The notes under the pieces were generated by a model. It was not told where the DNA came from, made no database searches, and was given only the letters and a program-made list of their open reading frames with translations. 64,000 bases of DNA, taken from contig NZ_CVPE01000006.1 in NCBI RefSeq assembly GCF_001049895.1, positions 952,503 through 1,016,502 on the forward strand, given 5' to 3'. This document shows positions 55,087 through 63,686 of this stretch, piece by piece. Source of the stretch: Rubeoparvulum massiliense (GTDB lineage: Bacteria; Bacillota; Bacilli; Rubeoparvulales; Rubeoparvulaceae). How positions within the stretch are numbered: position 1 is the first letter of the stretch; the number at the start of each line of letters is the position of its first letter. Both the position numbers and the translations under genes were made by a program.

Positions 55087-55102
55087 CGTATTCACGAATA
55101 CG
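55087..55102. promoter_or_regulatory. Palindrome CGTATTC-AC-GAATACG upstream of sdaAB
   Basis: A 16-base inverted repeat with perfect 7-bp arms, 28 bases upstream of the sdaAB start and just downstream of TATATAAAG on the minus strand, which could serve as a -10. The position fits a repressor operator for sdaAB-sdaAA, but no -35 is convincing and the regulator is unknown. It could instead be a short mRNA hairpin. Confidence 0.4.
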
Positions 55103-55176
55103 TTCTTTATATAGCATTCTATGTTGTTAATGTACCATATGGAACAATATTTGAACATACTGACCACAGGGTATCC

Positions 55177-55986
55177 CTAAGTCATGGAGAGGACAGCCAG
55201 ACTTTGCTTACCTAGCATGCGAGCAAGATGTGGATTTAAGGGAAACTGAGGTAAAGTAAGTGCTAAACATTTTCCTAGATCTGCATCTTGTCCGTAACTC
55301 ACATAGAGTAGCTGGGACTTCGGATAAGCTGTTTGCAAAAAATTCAGAAACCAAGCAGTAGGTTCCTTCCACTGCCAACACCACTCATCTAACACCAAGT
55401 TCCCTAGTGGATCACAACCCAAAACCTGCTTATAGCCGATGAGGTGAAGCAGAAAACGCGGTATTGGGGAAGAAGTAACTCCTGCAGAAATTTGCAAGGA
55501 ATGCATGGGAAAAAGATGAAGTTGAAGACGGGCCTGTACTTCTTCAATGAGCTTGAGAAGTTCACCTAGGGTAGCACCTTGCTGAACCGCTTTCGCAGCT
55601 TCTAACACCAAGTATCCTAAAGCACAAGAAGTGGTTAATGTATCAACAACCACCACTTTCATCCGTTGCTTCACGATATTTTGGGCAAGCATCGCCTGCT
55701 GGACTAGCCTGCTTAAGCGGGAGGAAAGATGGAGTGAAAGGATGATACTTTCAGGATGCTCCTCAGCAATTTTTTGATATAATGCAACAATTGAACCTAC
55801 TGAACTATGAGGTAATAATCTTCTAATTTTCTCGTCCTCATTCGATAAAAAAAGCGTGGAAAAATCCTGCGTCCACGCTTTTTTAGGTCGATTATCTTGA
55901 AGGGAGATCATGTTAATATTGTAATACTTCAGCAATGATGGTGACAAATCGGCTGTATCATCTGTGACAATACAGATGCGTGTCAT
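55177..55986 (-). CDS. DegV family protein, FakB-like, with altered lipid-binding motif
   Basis: 269 residues. The N-terminal I-V-T-D-D-T-A-D-L-S and V-V-V-V-D-T-L-T-T-S-C-A-L-G-Y fit the DegV/FakB fold, which binds fatty acids and presents them to FakA. The usual S-S-x-L-S-G-T-Y-Q-S-A motif here reads S-S-R-L-S-R-L-V-Q-Q-A, and the T-S-Q-P-S block is L-P-H-S-S-V-G-S. It lies directly downstream of fakA (38 bases), so a partnership is plausible, but ligand binding may differ. Confidence 0.8.
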   Translation of the reverse strand: MTRICIVTDDTADLSPSLLKYYNINMISLQDNRPKKAWTQDFSTLFLSNEDEKIRRLLPHSSVGSIVALYQKIAEEHPESIILSLHLSSRLSRLVQQAMLAQNIVKQRMKVVVVDTLTTSCALGYLVLEAAKAVQQGATLGELLKLIEEVQARLQLHLFPMHSLQISAGVTSSPIPRFLLHLIGYKQVLGCDPLGNLVLDEWCWQWKEPTAWFLNFLQTAYPKSQLLYVSYGQDADLGKCLALTLPQFPLNPHLARMLGKQSLAVLSMT

Positions 55987-56024
55987 CGGGCGACACCTTC
56001 CTTCACAACCTTTTTGTCTACATC

Positions 56025-57710
56025 TTATTCAACAGAAACAATAAAATGATAAACCGGTTGATCTCCTGCATGTACTTCATATTCAAAGCTCGGATATTCT
56101 TCTTCCAGCAGCTTTTCAGCTTCCTGGAGCTCGTCCTCCGTCACATCTTCACCATAGATTAATGTAATCACTTCATCATCTTCACTGATCATCGCTTGTA
56201 ACAGTGCACGGAGTGCTTCCAATCGTGTTGATGAAGAATGTACGATTTCCTTCTCCATAATACTAATAAAGTCACCCTCATGAATTTCCACATCATTGAG
56301 ATTAGAATCTCGTACAGCAGTGGTAATTTGACCTGACTTTACATTGAAGAGAGCGCTATTCATTGCATCTTGATTCTCTTCGAGGCTCGCATCTCCATTA
56401 AAGGATAGCATCGCTGTCATCCCCTGTGGAATGGTCTTGCTCTTTACAACAGCGACAGGGATCTCTGCTAGCTCTGCTGCTTGATCTGCTGCCATAATAA
56501 TATTGGAGTTATTAGGAAGAATAATAACATATTCCGCATGACTATCTTCAATTACTTTGAGGAAATCCTCAGTACTAGGGTTCATAGTTTGACCACCCTG
56601 TAGTACATAATCCACACCAAGGCTCTTAAAAATCTGTTCCATTCCTTTTCCTGCTGCCACTGCAATCACATAGGAAGAATGATCAGTTATTACTGCAGGC
56701 TCCAGCTCAGCATGATGGGCAGTAGCTTCTTCAATCTCTGCTGCAAGGATCTCTGTATGTTGAATCCGCATATTCTCCACTTTAATCTTGACGAGGTCGC
56801 CATATTGTTGACCTAGATTCATAATCTCACCAGGGTGCTCTGTATGAATATGCACCTTGACTAGTTCATCATCTGCTGCAACGAGTAAGGAGTCCCCATG
56901 TTCATTCAATTCCTGACGGAAAAGTGCTTCAGAGAAGGCTTTAAACTTCCCAGAATGGTCTAATTCCACCATGATTTCTGTGCAATAGCCATATACAATA
57001 TCTTCTGTATTAAAGTGTACTTGTGCATGATGTGTCTCATCGACTGCATCATGATAATCCACATTTATCGCTTCTTCATTCACTGATAACTGTTGACCAA
57101 GCAGAGTAGATAGCATCCCTTCGTAAATGAAGACTAATCCCTGACCACCTGAGTCTACAACACCTACCTGCTTTAAAACAGGCAAAAGATTAGGTGTATT
57201 CTTGAGCGATACCTTAGCAGCTTCCAATACTTCTTCCATGAGCTGATTCATATTGGCTACATAACGAGCTCGGAGCTTGGCCTCTTTTGCTGCATCTTTT
57301 GCAACCGTTAAGATCGTTCCTTCAACGGGCTTCATCACTGCTTGATACGCGGTTTCAATTCCTTGCTGCAGCGCATCAGCAAATTGGTGAGAATCTAACT
57401 CTTCAAGCTGTTCTACATGCTTTGCAAAGCCACGAAAAAGCTGAGAAAGAATTACGCCAGAGTTTCCGCGTGCACCCATAAGCAAGCCTTTTGCCAAAGC
57501 TTTCGCTGTTCTACCAACATGGGCCTCCTGTTTGCTCTGCATCTCCTTAACTCCTGAGGTTAAGGTTAGATTCATATTGGTACCTGTATCCCCATCAGGC
57601 ACAGGAAAAACATTCAACGCATCAACTTTAGCTACATTGCTTTTTAAATTTTGCGCTGCAGCTGTCATCATTTGCGTGAATAGATAGCCATCAATTCTCT
57701 GATGTGTCAC
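56025..57710 (-). CDS. fakA: DAK2-domain fatty acid kinase FakA (YloV)
   Basis: Phosphorylates FakB-bound fatty acids to acyl-phosphate. 561 residues: N-terminal ATP-binding DAK2/DhaL domain with N-V-F-P-V-P-D-G-D-T-G-T-N-M (~30-43) and G-A-R-G-N-S-G-V-I-L-S-Q, a middle domain with V-H-I-H-T-E-H-P-G, and a C-terminal DegV-like domain (P-N-N-S-N-I-I). It begins with GTG after AGGAGGAAA and follows asp23 closely. Its product feeds the PlsX/PlsY phospholipid pathway encoded 12 kb away. Confidence 0.95.
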   Translation of the reverse strand: MTHQRIDGYLFTQMMTAAAQNLKSNVAKVDALNVFPVPDGDTGTNMNLTLTSGVKEMQSKQEAHVGRTAKALAKGLLMGARGNSGVILSQLFRGFAKHVEQLEELDSHQFADALQQGIETAYQAVMKPVEGTILTVAKDAAKEAKLRARYVANMNQLMEEVLEAAKVSLKNTPNLLPVLKQVGVVDSGGQGLVFIYEGMLSTLLGQQLSVNEEAINVDYHDAVDETHHAQVHFNTEDIVYGYCTEIMVELDHSGKFKAFSEALFRQELNEHGDSLLVAADDELVKVHIHTEHPGEIMNLGQQYGDLVKIKVENMRIQHTEILAAEIEEATAHHAELEPAVITDHSSYVIAVAAGKGMEQIFKSLGVDYVLQGGQTMNPSTEDFLKVIEDSHAEYVIILPNNSNIIMAADQAAELAEIPVAVVKSKTIPQGMTAMLSFNGDASLEENQDAMNSALFNVKSGQITTAVRDSNLNDVEIHEGDFISIMEKEIVHSSSTRLEALRALLQAMISEDDEVITLIYGEDVTEDELQEAEKLLEEEYPSFEYEVHAGDQPVYHFIVSVE

Positions 57711-57729
57711 AATATTTCCTCCTTACGTA

Positions 57730-58092
57730 TTACGCGTTTACCACACGTACCCCTTGTACAAAGATATTTACAACATCTACTTTATAGCCTAAGGTATTTT
57801 CCAAAGTATATTTAACAGTTGATTGAACATTATTGGCTACTTCAGATATCTTGGTTCCATAAGCAACAATTACATAAATATCCACATGTGTCTCTTCACC
57901 AACTTTGCGGACCTCTACACCCTTGGAAATATTTTCACGCCCTAACAAGTCAATAATCCCATCTTTTAATGCATTCCGTGAAACCATTCCCACTAAGCCA
58001 TAGCAATCAAGCGTAGCGCGACCAGCAATCATGGCGACAACATTATCATCTACCATAATCGTGCCCAAATCATTTTTTAAATTGAGACTCAT
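57730..58092 (-). CDS. yloU: Asp23/Gls24 family envelope protein (YloU)
   Basis: 120 residues of the Asp23/YloU family: G-L-V-G-M-V-S-R-N, E-V-R-K-V-G-E-E-T-H-V-D-I-Y-V-I-V-A-Y-G-T-K-I, V-K-Y-T-L-E-N-T-L-G-Y-K-V-D-V-V-N-I-F-V-Q-G-V. Usually adjacent to fakA in Firmicutes; related proteins are associated with the envelope or stress, exact role unknown. ATG after AAGGAGGT. It is divergent from rpmB. Confidence 0.92.
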   Translation of the reverse strand: MSLNLKNDLGTIMVDDNVVAMIAGRATLDCYGLVGMVSRNALKDGIIDLLGRENISKGVEVRKVGEETHVDIYVIVAYGTKISEVANNVQSTVKYTLENTLGYKVDVVNIFVQGVRVVNA

Positions 58093-58182
58093 GAGATGAC
58101 CTCCTTACGTATTCCTACATTAAGGACAATTTTACACTATCATAACCATAAATGAAAGAGAAAGGGGGAATTTGACCGGTTA

Positions 58183-58211
58183 TTGAAGGTTACGCTATGT
58201 TATGATATACT
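58183..58211 (+). promoter_or_regulatory. SigA-type promoter of rpmB
   Basis: TTGAAG (58183-58188), a 17-base spacer ending in TGA, TATACT (58206-58211): a good promoter with an extended -10, 60 bases before the rpmB ATG on the plus strand. Confidence 0.75.
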
Positions 58212-58271
58212 TCTAAAGTATTTGTATACCTTATGATTTTGTAATGCGCTACTCGCTAAGGAGGTGGAGAC

Positions 58272-58460
58272 ATGGCACGCGTATGTTACGTTACAGGCAA
58301 AAAAGCTGGCTCCGGTAATCAACGCAGCAAAGCATTGAACGCCACAAAACGGAAATGGAATGCAAACCTTCAAAAAGTCCGTATTTTAGTGGATGGAAAG
58401 CCAAAACGTGTCTATGTAAGCACAAAGGCTTTGAAAAAAGGTTTAGTAGAACGTGTTTAA
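58272..58460 (+). CDS. rpmB: 50S ribosomal protein L28
   Basis: 62 residues: [40 protein letters not shown]. Standard L28; the single Cys indicates a form without the full CxxC zinc site. ATG after AAGGAGGTGGAGAC. Divergent from yloU, convergent with spoVM. Confidence 0.98.
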   Translation: MARVCYVTGKKAGSGNQRSKALNATKRKWNANLQKVRILVDGKPKRVYVSTKALKKGLVERV

Positions 58461-58475
58461 TTACTGATAAAAATG

Positions 58476-58504
58476 AAAAAAAGCACCTAGATGGTGCTTT
58501 TTTT
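58476..58504. terminator. Bidirectional terminator between rpmB and spoVM
   Basis: AAGCACC (58481-58487) and GGTGCTT (58493-58499) with a 5-base loop, extended by A/T pairs to a long stem, with A and T runs on both sides. It terminates rpmB on the plus strand and spoVM on the minus strand. Confidence 0.92.
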
Positions 58505-58509
58505 CATTC

Positions 58510-58593
58510 CTATTTGCGCCTAGCGAACATGCTCATCATGGCCTTCACAACGCCACTTAAAAAGCGAGGTAGTTTAATTGTATAAAAGCGCAA
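58510..58593 (-). CDS. spoVM: Stage V sporulation protein M (SpoVM)
   Basis: 27 codons plus stop, starting with TTG at 58593, 8 bases after GGAGG. The peptide contains RFYTIKLPRFLSGVVKAMM, which aligns residue by residue with SpoVM of B. subtilis (MKFYTIKLPKFLGGIVRAML), including the key proline at position 9. SpoVM is an amphipathic helix that recognises the curved forespore membrane and anchors SpoIVA, the base of the spore coat. Position between rpmB and thiN matches B. subtilis. The short length and TTG start make it easy to miss. Confidence 0.95.
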   Translation of the reverse strand: MRFYTIKLPRFLSGVVKAMMSMFARRK

Positions 58594-58630
58594 GCCCTTC
58601 TCCTCCTTCATGCCACAACCCTTCACATCC

Positions 58631-58660
58631 ACTGTATGCAGAAAGGGGTGGACAACATCC
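58631..58660 (-). promoter_or_regulatory. Candidate SigE promoter of spoVM
   Basis: GGATGTT (58660-58654), a 15-base spacer, CATACAGT (58638-58631) on the minus strand, 38 bases before the spoVM start. The -10 fits the SigE consensus CATACAHT closely (G at the H position); the -35 matches kmATATT at 5 of 7. B. subtilis spoVM is transcribed by mother-cell SigE. Confidence 0.6.
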
Positions 58661-58742
58661 CTCTACTTTTGGTGACCTGCCTGCTCATCGATTCTCAATC
58701 CTATGTATATTCACCAAGCCCAAAAAGTTGCACATAATTCTT

Positions 58743-59378
58743 CTAATCTCTACTAAAGATTGCAAATAGATATCCTGTTTGAAAGCGCAGGGTTCCCGTC
58801 TTATCTATCAGTTCATTGCTAATCCCTAAGGTTTCACCTAGTCGGAAGGTAGCCTGTGATAAAGGATAGCGAAACCCTTCTAAGTCTACGCCTTCCACCG
58901 TTGGTGTAACAGGAAGGAAGGAGATAAAAGGGAACTGCTCACGTCGTTGAAGCTGGTATTCACCTGGTCCCAGAACCGTTGCTTCACTATGAAGTGTCCG
59001 CAGAAAGGTAGGAATTTTTTTTTTGTATCCTTGAACCAATAGATAAAGATTGGCCAAGCTGTGATCTAGGCGCGTACCAATCCCCGCAAAAATCGTAATC
59101 CGCTCAGGTACTTGCTGGAAAGCCCAATTTAATGCTAACTCCGTATCTGTATAATCTTTCTCTGGAGGAAAACGCTCGATGATGGTAGATAGCTCTTGTA
59201 ACAGTTGAAAATCCTGCTGAGACAAAGAATCAAAGTCTCCCACACAGTGATGGGGGACTACATGATGCTGCAGAAGTCGTGCAGCCCCTTGATCACAAGC
59301 GATAATTAATTGATTTGCTTCAATCTCTGCAATGAGAGGAAGCTCTAGCTCTCCTCCGCTCACGATGGCGATCTGCAT
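58743..59378 (-). CDS. thiN: Thiamine pyrophosphokinase
   Basis: Converts thiamine to thiamine diphosphate. 211 residues: D-Q-G-A-A-R-L-L, catalytic V-G-D-F-D-S-L-S, K-D-Y-T-D-T-E-L-A-L (substrate Asp cluster) and G-I-G-T-R-L-D-H-S-L-A-N. The start is ATG 59378, overlapping the rpe TGA; GAGGTGA lies in the rpe 3' end. Same position as in Bacillus. Confidence 0.95.
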   Translation of the reverse strand: MQIAIVSGGELELPLIAEIEANQLIIACDQGAARLLQHHVVPHHCVGDFDSLSQQDFQLLQELSTIIERFPPEKDYTDTELALNWAFQQVPERITIFAGIGTRLDHSLANLYLLVQGYKKKIPTFLRTLHSEATVLGPGEYQLQRREQFPFISFLPVTPTVEGVDLEGFRYPLSQATFRLGETLGISNELIDKTGTLRFQTGYLFAIFSRD

Positions 59379-60028
59379 CACGCTTCACCTCGAATGAGAC
59401 GAATCGCTTCCTTTCGATTCACTTGACCGAAGATGGCTGAGCCTGCAACGAGAACATCAGCTCCTGCAGCGATTACAGTAGAAGCTGTAGTTGGATTAAT
59501 TCCTCCGTCCACCTCAATATGTAGTTCCTTTCCTTTCTCCTTACACCATTGATGTAATGCAGCAATCTTTCCTGCTACGTGTGGGATAAATCGTTGCCCG
59601 CCAAAGCCTGGGTTTACACTCATAATCAAGACTAAATCAACATCATATAAAATCGGTTCAATCATCGCCAGCGGAGTTGCTGGATTGATGGCTACACCTA
59701 CCTTAATGCCTTCCTCCTTAATATGATAGATGGTTCGATGTAGATGAGGACATGCTTCTTGATGAACGGTGAGTAGATCAGCTCCAGCTTTCACAAACTC
59801 TGAAACATAGCGATCGGGTTCCTCAATCATTAAATGAACATCCATTTTTAATGATGTATGGCTACGAATTGCTTCCACTACCACGGGGCCTAAGGTGATA
59901 TTGGGAACAAAATGGCCATCCATGACGTCCACATGAATCCAGTCAGCTCCAGCTTCCTCTACGTCATGTACCTCTGCAGCTAAATTAGCAAAGTCAGCTG
60001 ATAAAATGGATGGGGCAATCTTTATCAT
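59378..60028 (-). CDS. rpe: Ribulose-phosphate 3-epimerase
   Basis: A pentose phosphate pathway enzyme. 216 residues, TIM barrel: I-A-P-S-I-L-S-A-D-F-A-N-L, W-I-H-V-D-V-M-D-G-H-F-V-P-N, M-S-V-N-P-G-F-G-G-Q and E-V-D-G-G-I-N. Catalytic Asp residues are present. ATG after GGAGG; two bases after rsgA. Confidence 0.98.
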   Translation of the reverse strand: MIKIAPSILSADFANLAAEVHDVEEAGADWIHVDVMDGHFVPNITLGPVVVEAIRSHTSLKMDVHLMIEEPDRYVSEFVKAGADLLTVHQEACPHLHRTIYHIKEEGIKVGVAINPATPLAMIEPILYDVDLVLIMSVNPGFGGQRFIPHVAGKIAALHQWCKEKGKELHIEVDGGINPTTASTVIAAGADVLVAGSAIFGQVNRKEAIRLIRGEA

Positions 60029-60029
60029 T

Positions 60030-60926
60030 TCAATACCTCCGTTGATACTGATCTTTTATCTCTTGAAGAAATTGTAGATATCGTTCATAACGCTCTACAC
60101 TTATTTCACCGCGCGCCACACGTGCTTTAATCGCACAATCTGGCTCGTGATCATGAAGACATTGACGAAATTTGCATAGCTCATTCCAAGGCTGCATCTC
60201 AATAAAGTAGTTGGATAGCATCCAGGGTTCCATCACAGGAAGATCCAGGGAGCTAAAGCCTGGTGTATCAGCGATCCATCCACTCTCCTCAACAGGATAT
60301 AATTGGACATGCCTTGTGGTATGACGTCCTCGTTGGAGCTTTTGGCTAATGGCCGATGTTTCTAATTGTAAGGTTGGAAAAAGACGATTTAGTAAAGTGG
60401 ATTTTCCCACACCTGATTGACCAGCCACCGCTGTCATTTCCCCCTGAAGTCGTTCTTTGATGGGTATAAAATTATTTTTATCCAACTGAATGCTCGAGAG
60501 AAAGACAGGATAGCCCAGCGATTCATAGAGCTCTTTCCAATGCGTGATCTCTCCCTCATCTTCACAAAGATCGATCTTCGTTAACACAATGAAAGAGCGA
60601 ATACTCGCTTCCTCCATGTGAATCAGAATCCGATCTAGTAAGACGGGATTGAAGGTTGGCTGCTTCATCGAAAAAATGAGCATGGCTTGCGTGAGATTGG
60701 CTACAAGGGGGCGGATCAGCTTTGAAGTACGAGGAGCAATGGCTTCAATCACACCTTCATGCTCTGTCGTCTGTTGAACATGAACCCGATCCCCTACTAA
60801 GGGTACAATCTGATCTTTTTTGAAGCGCCCTCGTGCCCGGCATAAGATGGAGCGACAGCGGTCGTTGAACGTTACCTCATAAAAACCACCTTGACTTCTT
60901 GTAATCAGTCCATTCCATGTTTCCAC
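60030..60926 (-). CDS. rsgA: Ribosome small-subunit-dependent GTPase RsgA (YloQ)
   Basis: A late 30S assembly GTPase. About 298 residues: N-terminal OB fold, circularly permuted GTPase with G4 L-T-K-I-D-L before G1 [12 protein letters not shown] and G3 D-T-P-G-F-S-S-L, and a C-terminal zinc domain C-K-F-R-Q-C-L-H-D-H-E-P-D-C. I chose GTG 60926 (GGAGG 7 bases upstream) over ATG 60959, which overlaps the prkC stop without an SD. Confidence 0.96.
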   Translation of the reverse strand: METWNGLITRSQGGFYEVTFNDRCRSILCRARGRFKKDQIVPLVGDRVHVQQTTEHEGVIEAIAPRTSKLIRPLVANLTQAMLIFSMKQPTFNPVLLDRILIHMEEASIRSFIVLTKIDLCEDEGEITHWKELYESLGYPVFLSSIQLDKNNFIPIKERLQGEMTAVAGQSGVGKSTLLNRLFPTLQLETSAISQKLQRGRHTTRHVQLYPVEESGWIADTPGFSSLDLPVMEPWMLSNYFIEMQPWNELCKFRQCLHDHEPDCAIKARVARGEISVERYERYLQFLQEIKDQYQRRY

Positions 60927-60955
60927 CCAATTGCCTCCTTCAATACCTTCACTCC

Positions 60956-62917
60956 TCATTGACCTGTATACTCTACCATCATAACCTCTGCTTCACTACC
61001 ATCTAAATAGGTGGTAATGGTTGCATTTTTTTGTGGAGATAGTACTAATTCAATGGGAAAGACAGTAGGAGAATCAATCGATTGTTCACTTACAGCATAA
61101 ATTTCCATCCCTCTTGCATCACGAACGAGGATATTCACAATCGTCGCTCCTTCGTGAGTTGGATTGACTGTAATGTTTTTAACGATTACCTGTGCATCAC
61201 TTGGGTAACCACTACTGACCCATAGGTTCACCTTACTGCCTACATCCACTTCTTCACCTGATTCATAGGGCGCCATTTTAAACACTTTGCCCTTCTCCAG
61301 GTAACTAGGTTGTTCATGAATATCGCCAACTTCTAGATTTCTTTCCAATAGCAGTGCCTCTGCTTCAGGCACAGTGAGTCCCATTAGCTCTGGCATCTCT
61401 ACGACCTTCTCACCTTCACTTACATAGAGAACCACGTTCTGCTCACTAGGGACCACCTTCACATTAGGGCCTGGGTCTTGAGCAAATACCTGCCCCACAG
61501 GAATATCACGACGCACTTCATGTTTTACATCATAAGATTTATATCCATCCAAGAGTGCAATAGCTTGTTTCTCTTGCATTCCTACAAGACTTGGCATATC
61601 AAACGCTTTTTTCCCTTTGCTTACAACAAGTAATACCTCTGTATTTTCTTTAACCGAAGTGCCTGGTTGAGGATCTTGACGAATGATATGATTCTCTTCC
61701 ACTAGATTATCATTTTCTTCCACAACCTTAGGGAGCAAATGATGATCATCGAGAAGGCTCAATGCTTCCTCTAGTTCCAACTGATCCACAGAAGGTACCT
61801 CCACTTCAGGAACCCATAACTTCGCTTTGATCCATTGCCCCATGATAAGGAGAAGAACGATGACCACCAGGATGGAGCCTACCCAGATTGCAGGCTTTAC
61901 CCAAGATTTTCGCCCTCCATGCCCACGATCTTCGTCAATCTGATCATCTGCATTCTCTGAGTCATTGCTCTGGATTCTCCCGAAAGAAGAGGAGGAACTT
62001 AGATGGGCGTTCAACTCTTGGCGCCAGTTCGGAAGAATCTTGGTTTCCTCATCATCCATTTCCGGTAGTAGAAACTTCTCTTCATTCCGTCTTGAGGGAG
62101 CCAACACCGTTCGTAGATCATCTAGCATCTCTTGCGCCGATTGATAGCGATAAGCTGGATTCTTAACCAAGGCCTTGAGAATTACATTCTCCACGCTTTG
62201 GCGGATATCTGGATTAATCTCCCGCGGTTCCTTAAATGGTGCCTGTAAATGCTGAAGAGCCACAGTGATCGGTGAATCACCTGAAAAGGGAAGCTCTCCT
62301 GTTACCATTTCGTAAAGAACGACTCCTAGGGAATAAAGATCAGACTTTTCACCGGTCATGCCACCACGTGCTTGCTCAGGTGATAGATAGTGAACTGAGC
62401 CCATAAGAGTATTCGTATGAGTAATGGTTGCAGCTGTTGCTGCACGTGCAATCCCAAAGTCAGTAACCTTAATCCGCCCATCCTTGCCGATTAAAATATT
62501 GTGAGGCTTAATATCACGGTGGATTAATTGACGCTGATGGGCATGTACTAGTGCATCGCAGATCTTGATGGCGATGGGTACGGCCTCATCATCAGATAGA
62601 TGTCCCTTCTGTTGAATATACTCCTTCAAGGTGTAGCCATCTACATACTCCATGACAATATAATGAATCTCTTCCCCAGGAACTTCACCTACATCATAGA
62701 TATTGACCACATTGGGATGGGATAAGCTAGCAGCTGCTTGCGCCTCACGAAAAAAACGTTTTTTAAATTCATCATCCGACGCAAATTGGGGACGTAAGAC
62801 CTTAATGGCTACTTCCCTCCCCAAAAGGCGATCATAGCCACGATAGACAATGGCCATCCCTCCACCGCCGATCCGTTCTAATACATCATAGCGCTGTCCA
62901 AGACATTGTCCGATCAT
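60956..62917 (-). CDS. prkC: Serine/threonine protein kinase PrkC with PASTA repeats
   Basis: A transmembrane Hanks-type kinase sensing peptidoglycan fragments. 653 residues: kinase domain (~10-270; G-G-G-G-M-A-I-V-Y-R-G, H-R-D-I-K-P-H-N-I-L-I, D-F-G-I-A-R), a cytoplasmic juxtamembrane region, one transmembrane helix (~340-360), three extracellular PASTA repeats (~370-570) and a C-terminal Ig-like domain. In B. subtilis PrkC drives spore germination and stationary-phase growth. It overlaps prpC by 4 bases. Confidence 0.97.
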   Translation of the reverse strand: MIGQCLGQRYDVLERIGGGGMAIVYRGYDRLLGREVAIKVLRPQFASDDEFKKRFFREAQAAASLSHPNVVNIYDVGEVPGEEIHYIVMEYVDGYTLKEYIQQKGHLSDDEAVPIAIKICDALVHAHQRQLIHRDIKPHNILIGKDGRIKVTDFGIARAATAATITHTNTLMGSVHYLSPEQARGGMTGEKSDLYSLGVVLYEMVTGELPFSGDSPITVALQHLQAPFKEPREINPDIRQSVENVILKALVKNPAYRYQSAQEMLDDLRTVLAPSRRNEEKFLLPEMDDEETKILPNWRQELNAHLSSSSSFGRIQSNDSENADDQIDEDRGHGGRKSWVKPAIWVGSILVVIVLLLIMGQWIKAKLWVPEVEVPSVDQLELEEALSLLDDHHLLPKVVEENDNLVEENHIIRQDPQPGTSVKENTEVLLVVSKGKKAFDMPSLVGMQEKQAIALLDGYKSYDVKHEVRRDIPVGQVFAQDPGPNVKVVPSEQNVVLYVSEGEKVVEMPELMGLTVPEAEALLLERNLEVGDIHEQPSYLEKGKVFKMAPYESGEEVDVGSKVNLWVSSGYPSDAQVIVKNITVNPTHEGATIVNILVRDARGMEIYAVSEQSIDSPTVFPIELVLSPQKNATITTYLDGSEAEVMMVEYTGQ

Positions 62918-63678
62918 GGCTTACTCCCCTCCTTCTCCTGCGAGCCTCCACAATCTATTAATAATGCTGTAATGTTATCATCTCCACCAGCATTCAATCC
63001 TTCTTGAATAAGGAGAGCTACCCGTTCCTCCACTGAGCCCCCCATGGAGATGATTTCTTCAATACGTTTAAATGGAACCATATCACTAAGTCCATCGGAG
63101 CATAATAGGATGGATTGGAGCTCGTCAGTAGAAATGGTCTGCAACTCCACCTCAATGATCGCCTCCGTACCTAAAGCACGGGTAATAATATTTCGTTGAG
63201 GATGATGGAAGGCTTCCTCCTCATTAATTTGGCCAGAACGGAGTAGTTCATTGACCAGAGAATGATCCTCTGTAATCTGATGTAAGTGATGATCGCGATA
63301 AATATAGACACGACTATCGCCAATATGAGCGATGGAACAACGCTCATCATATAAGCATGCCAAAACAACCGTCGTCCCCATACCACGGCAGTTCTCATGT
63401 TCATTGGCATATGAATAGATCTTCTCATTGGCATTTTGGATGGCTTCGCGAATTCTCTTCTCCATCGAAGCTTGATCCAGCTCCTCATCTTGTGAAGCTT
63501 TTAACCATTCTTGGATTAGTTCTACCGCCATCTGACTGGCCACCTCACCTGCTTGGTGTCCGCCAACACCATCAGCTACAATGGCCAAGGTCCAACCTTG
63601 GGGAGATTGATAGAAATAACCAGAGTCTTCATTGATCGTTCTTACACAACCAGTGTGGGATTGTAAAGCCCCCTCCAT
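62914..63678 (-). CDS. prpC: PP2C-type protein phosphatase PrpC
   Basis: Dephosphorylates PrkC and its substrates. ~254 residues: G-C-V-R-T-I-N-E-D-S-G, V-A-D-G-V-G-G-H-Q-A-G-E, A-H-I-G-D-S-R-V-Y, S-D-G-L-S-D-M-V and G-G-D-D-N-I-T-A are the metal-binding motifs of PPM phosphatases. The start is uncertain: ATG 63678 (AAGGAG 11 bases upstream) aligns best; ATG 63687 overlaps rlmN and is too near the SD. Confidence 0.95.
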   Translation of the reverse strand: MEGALQSHTGCVRTINEDSGYFYQSPQGWTLAIVADGVGGHQAGEVASQMAVELIQEWLKASQDEELDQASMEKRIREAIQNANEKIYSYANEHENCRGMGTTVVLACLYDERCSIAHIGDSRVYIYRDHHLHQITEDHSLVNELLRSGQINEEEAFHHPQRNIITRALGTEAIIEVELQTISTDELQSILLCSDGLSDMVPFKRIEEIISMGGSVEERVALLIQEGLNAGGDDNITALLIDCGGSQEKEGSKP

Positions 63679-63686
63679 GGATGGCA

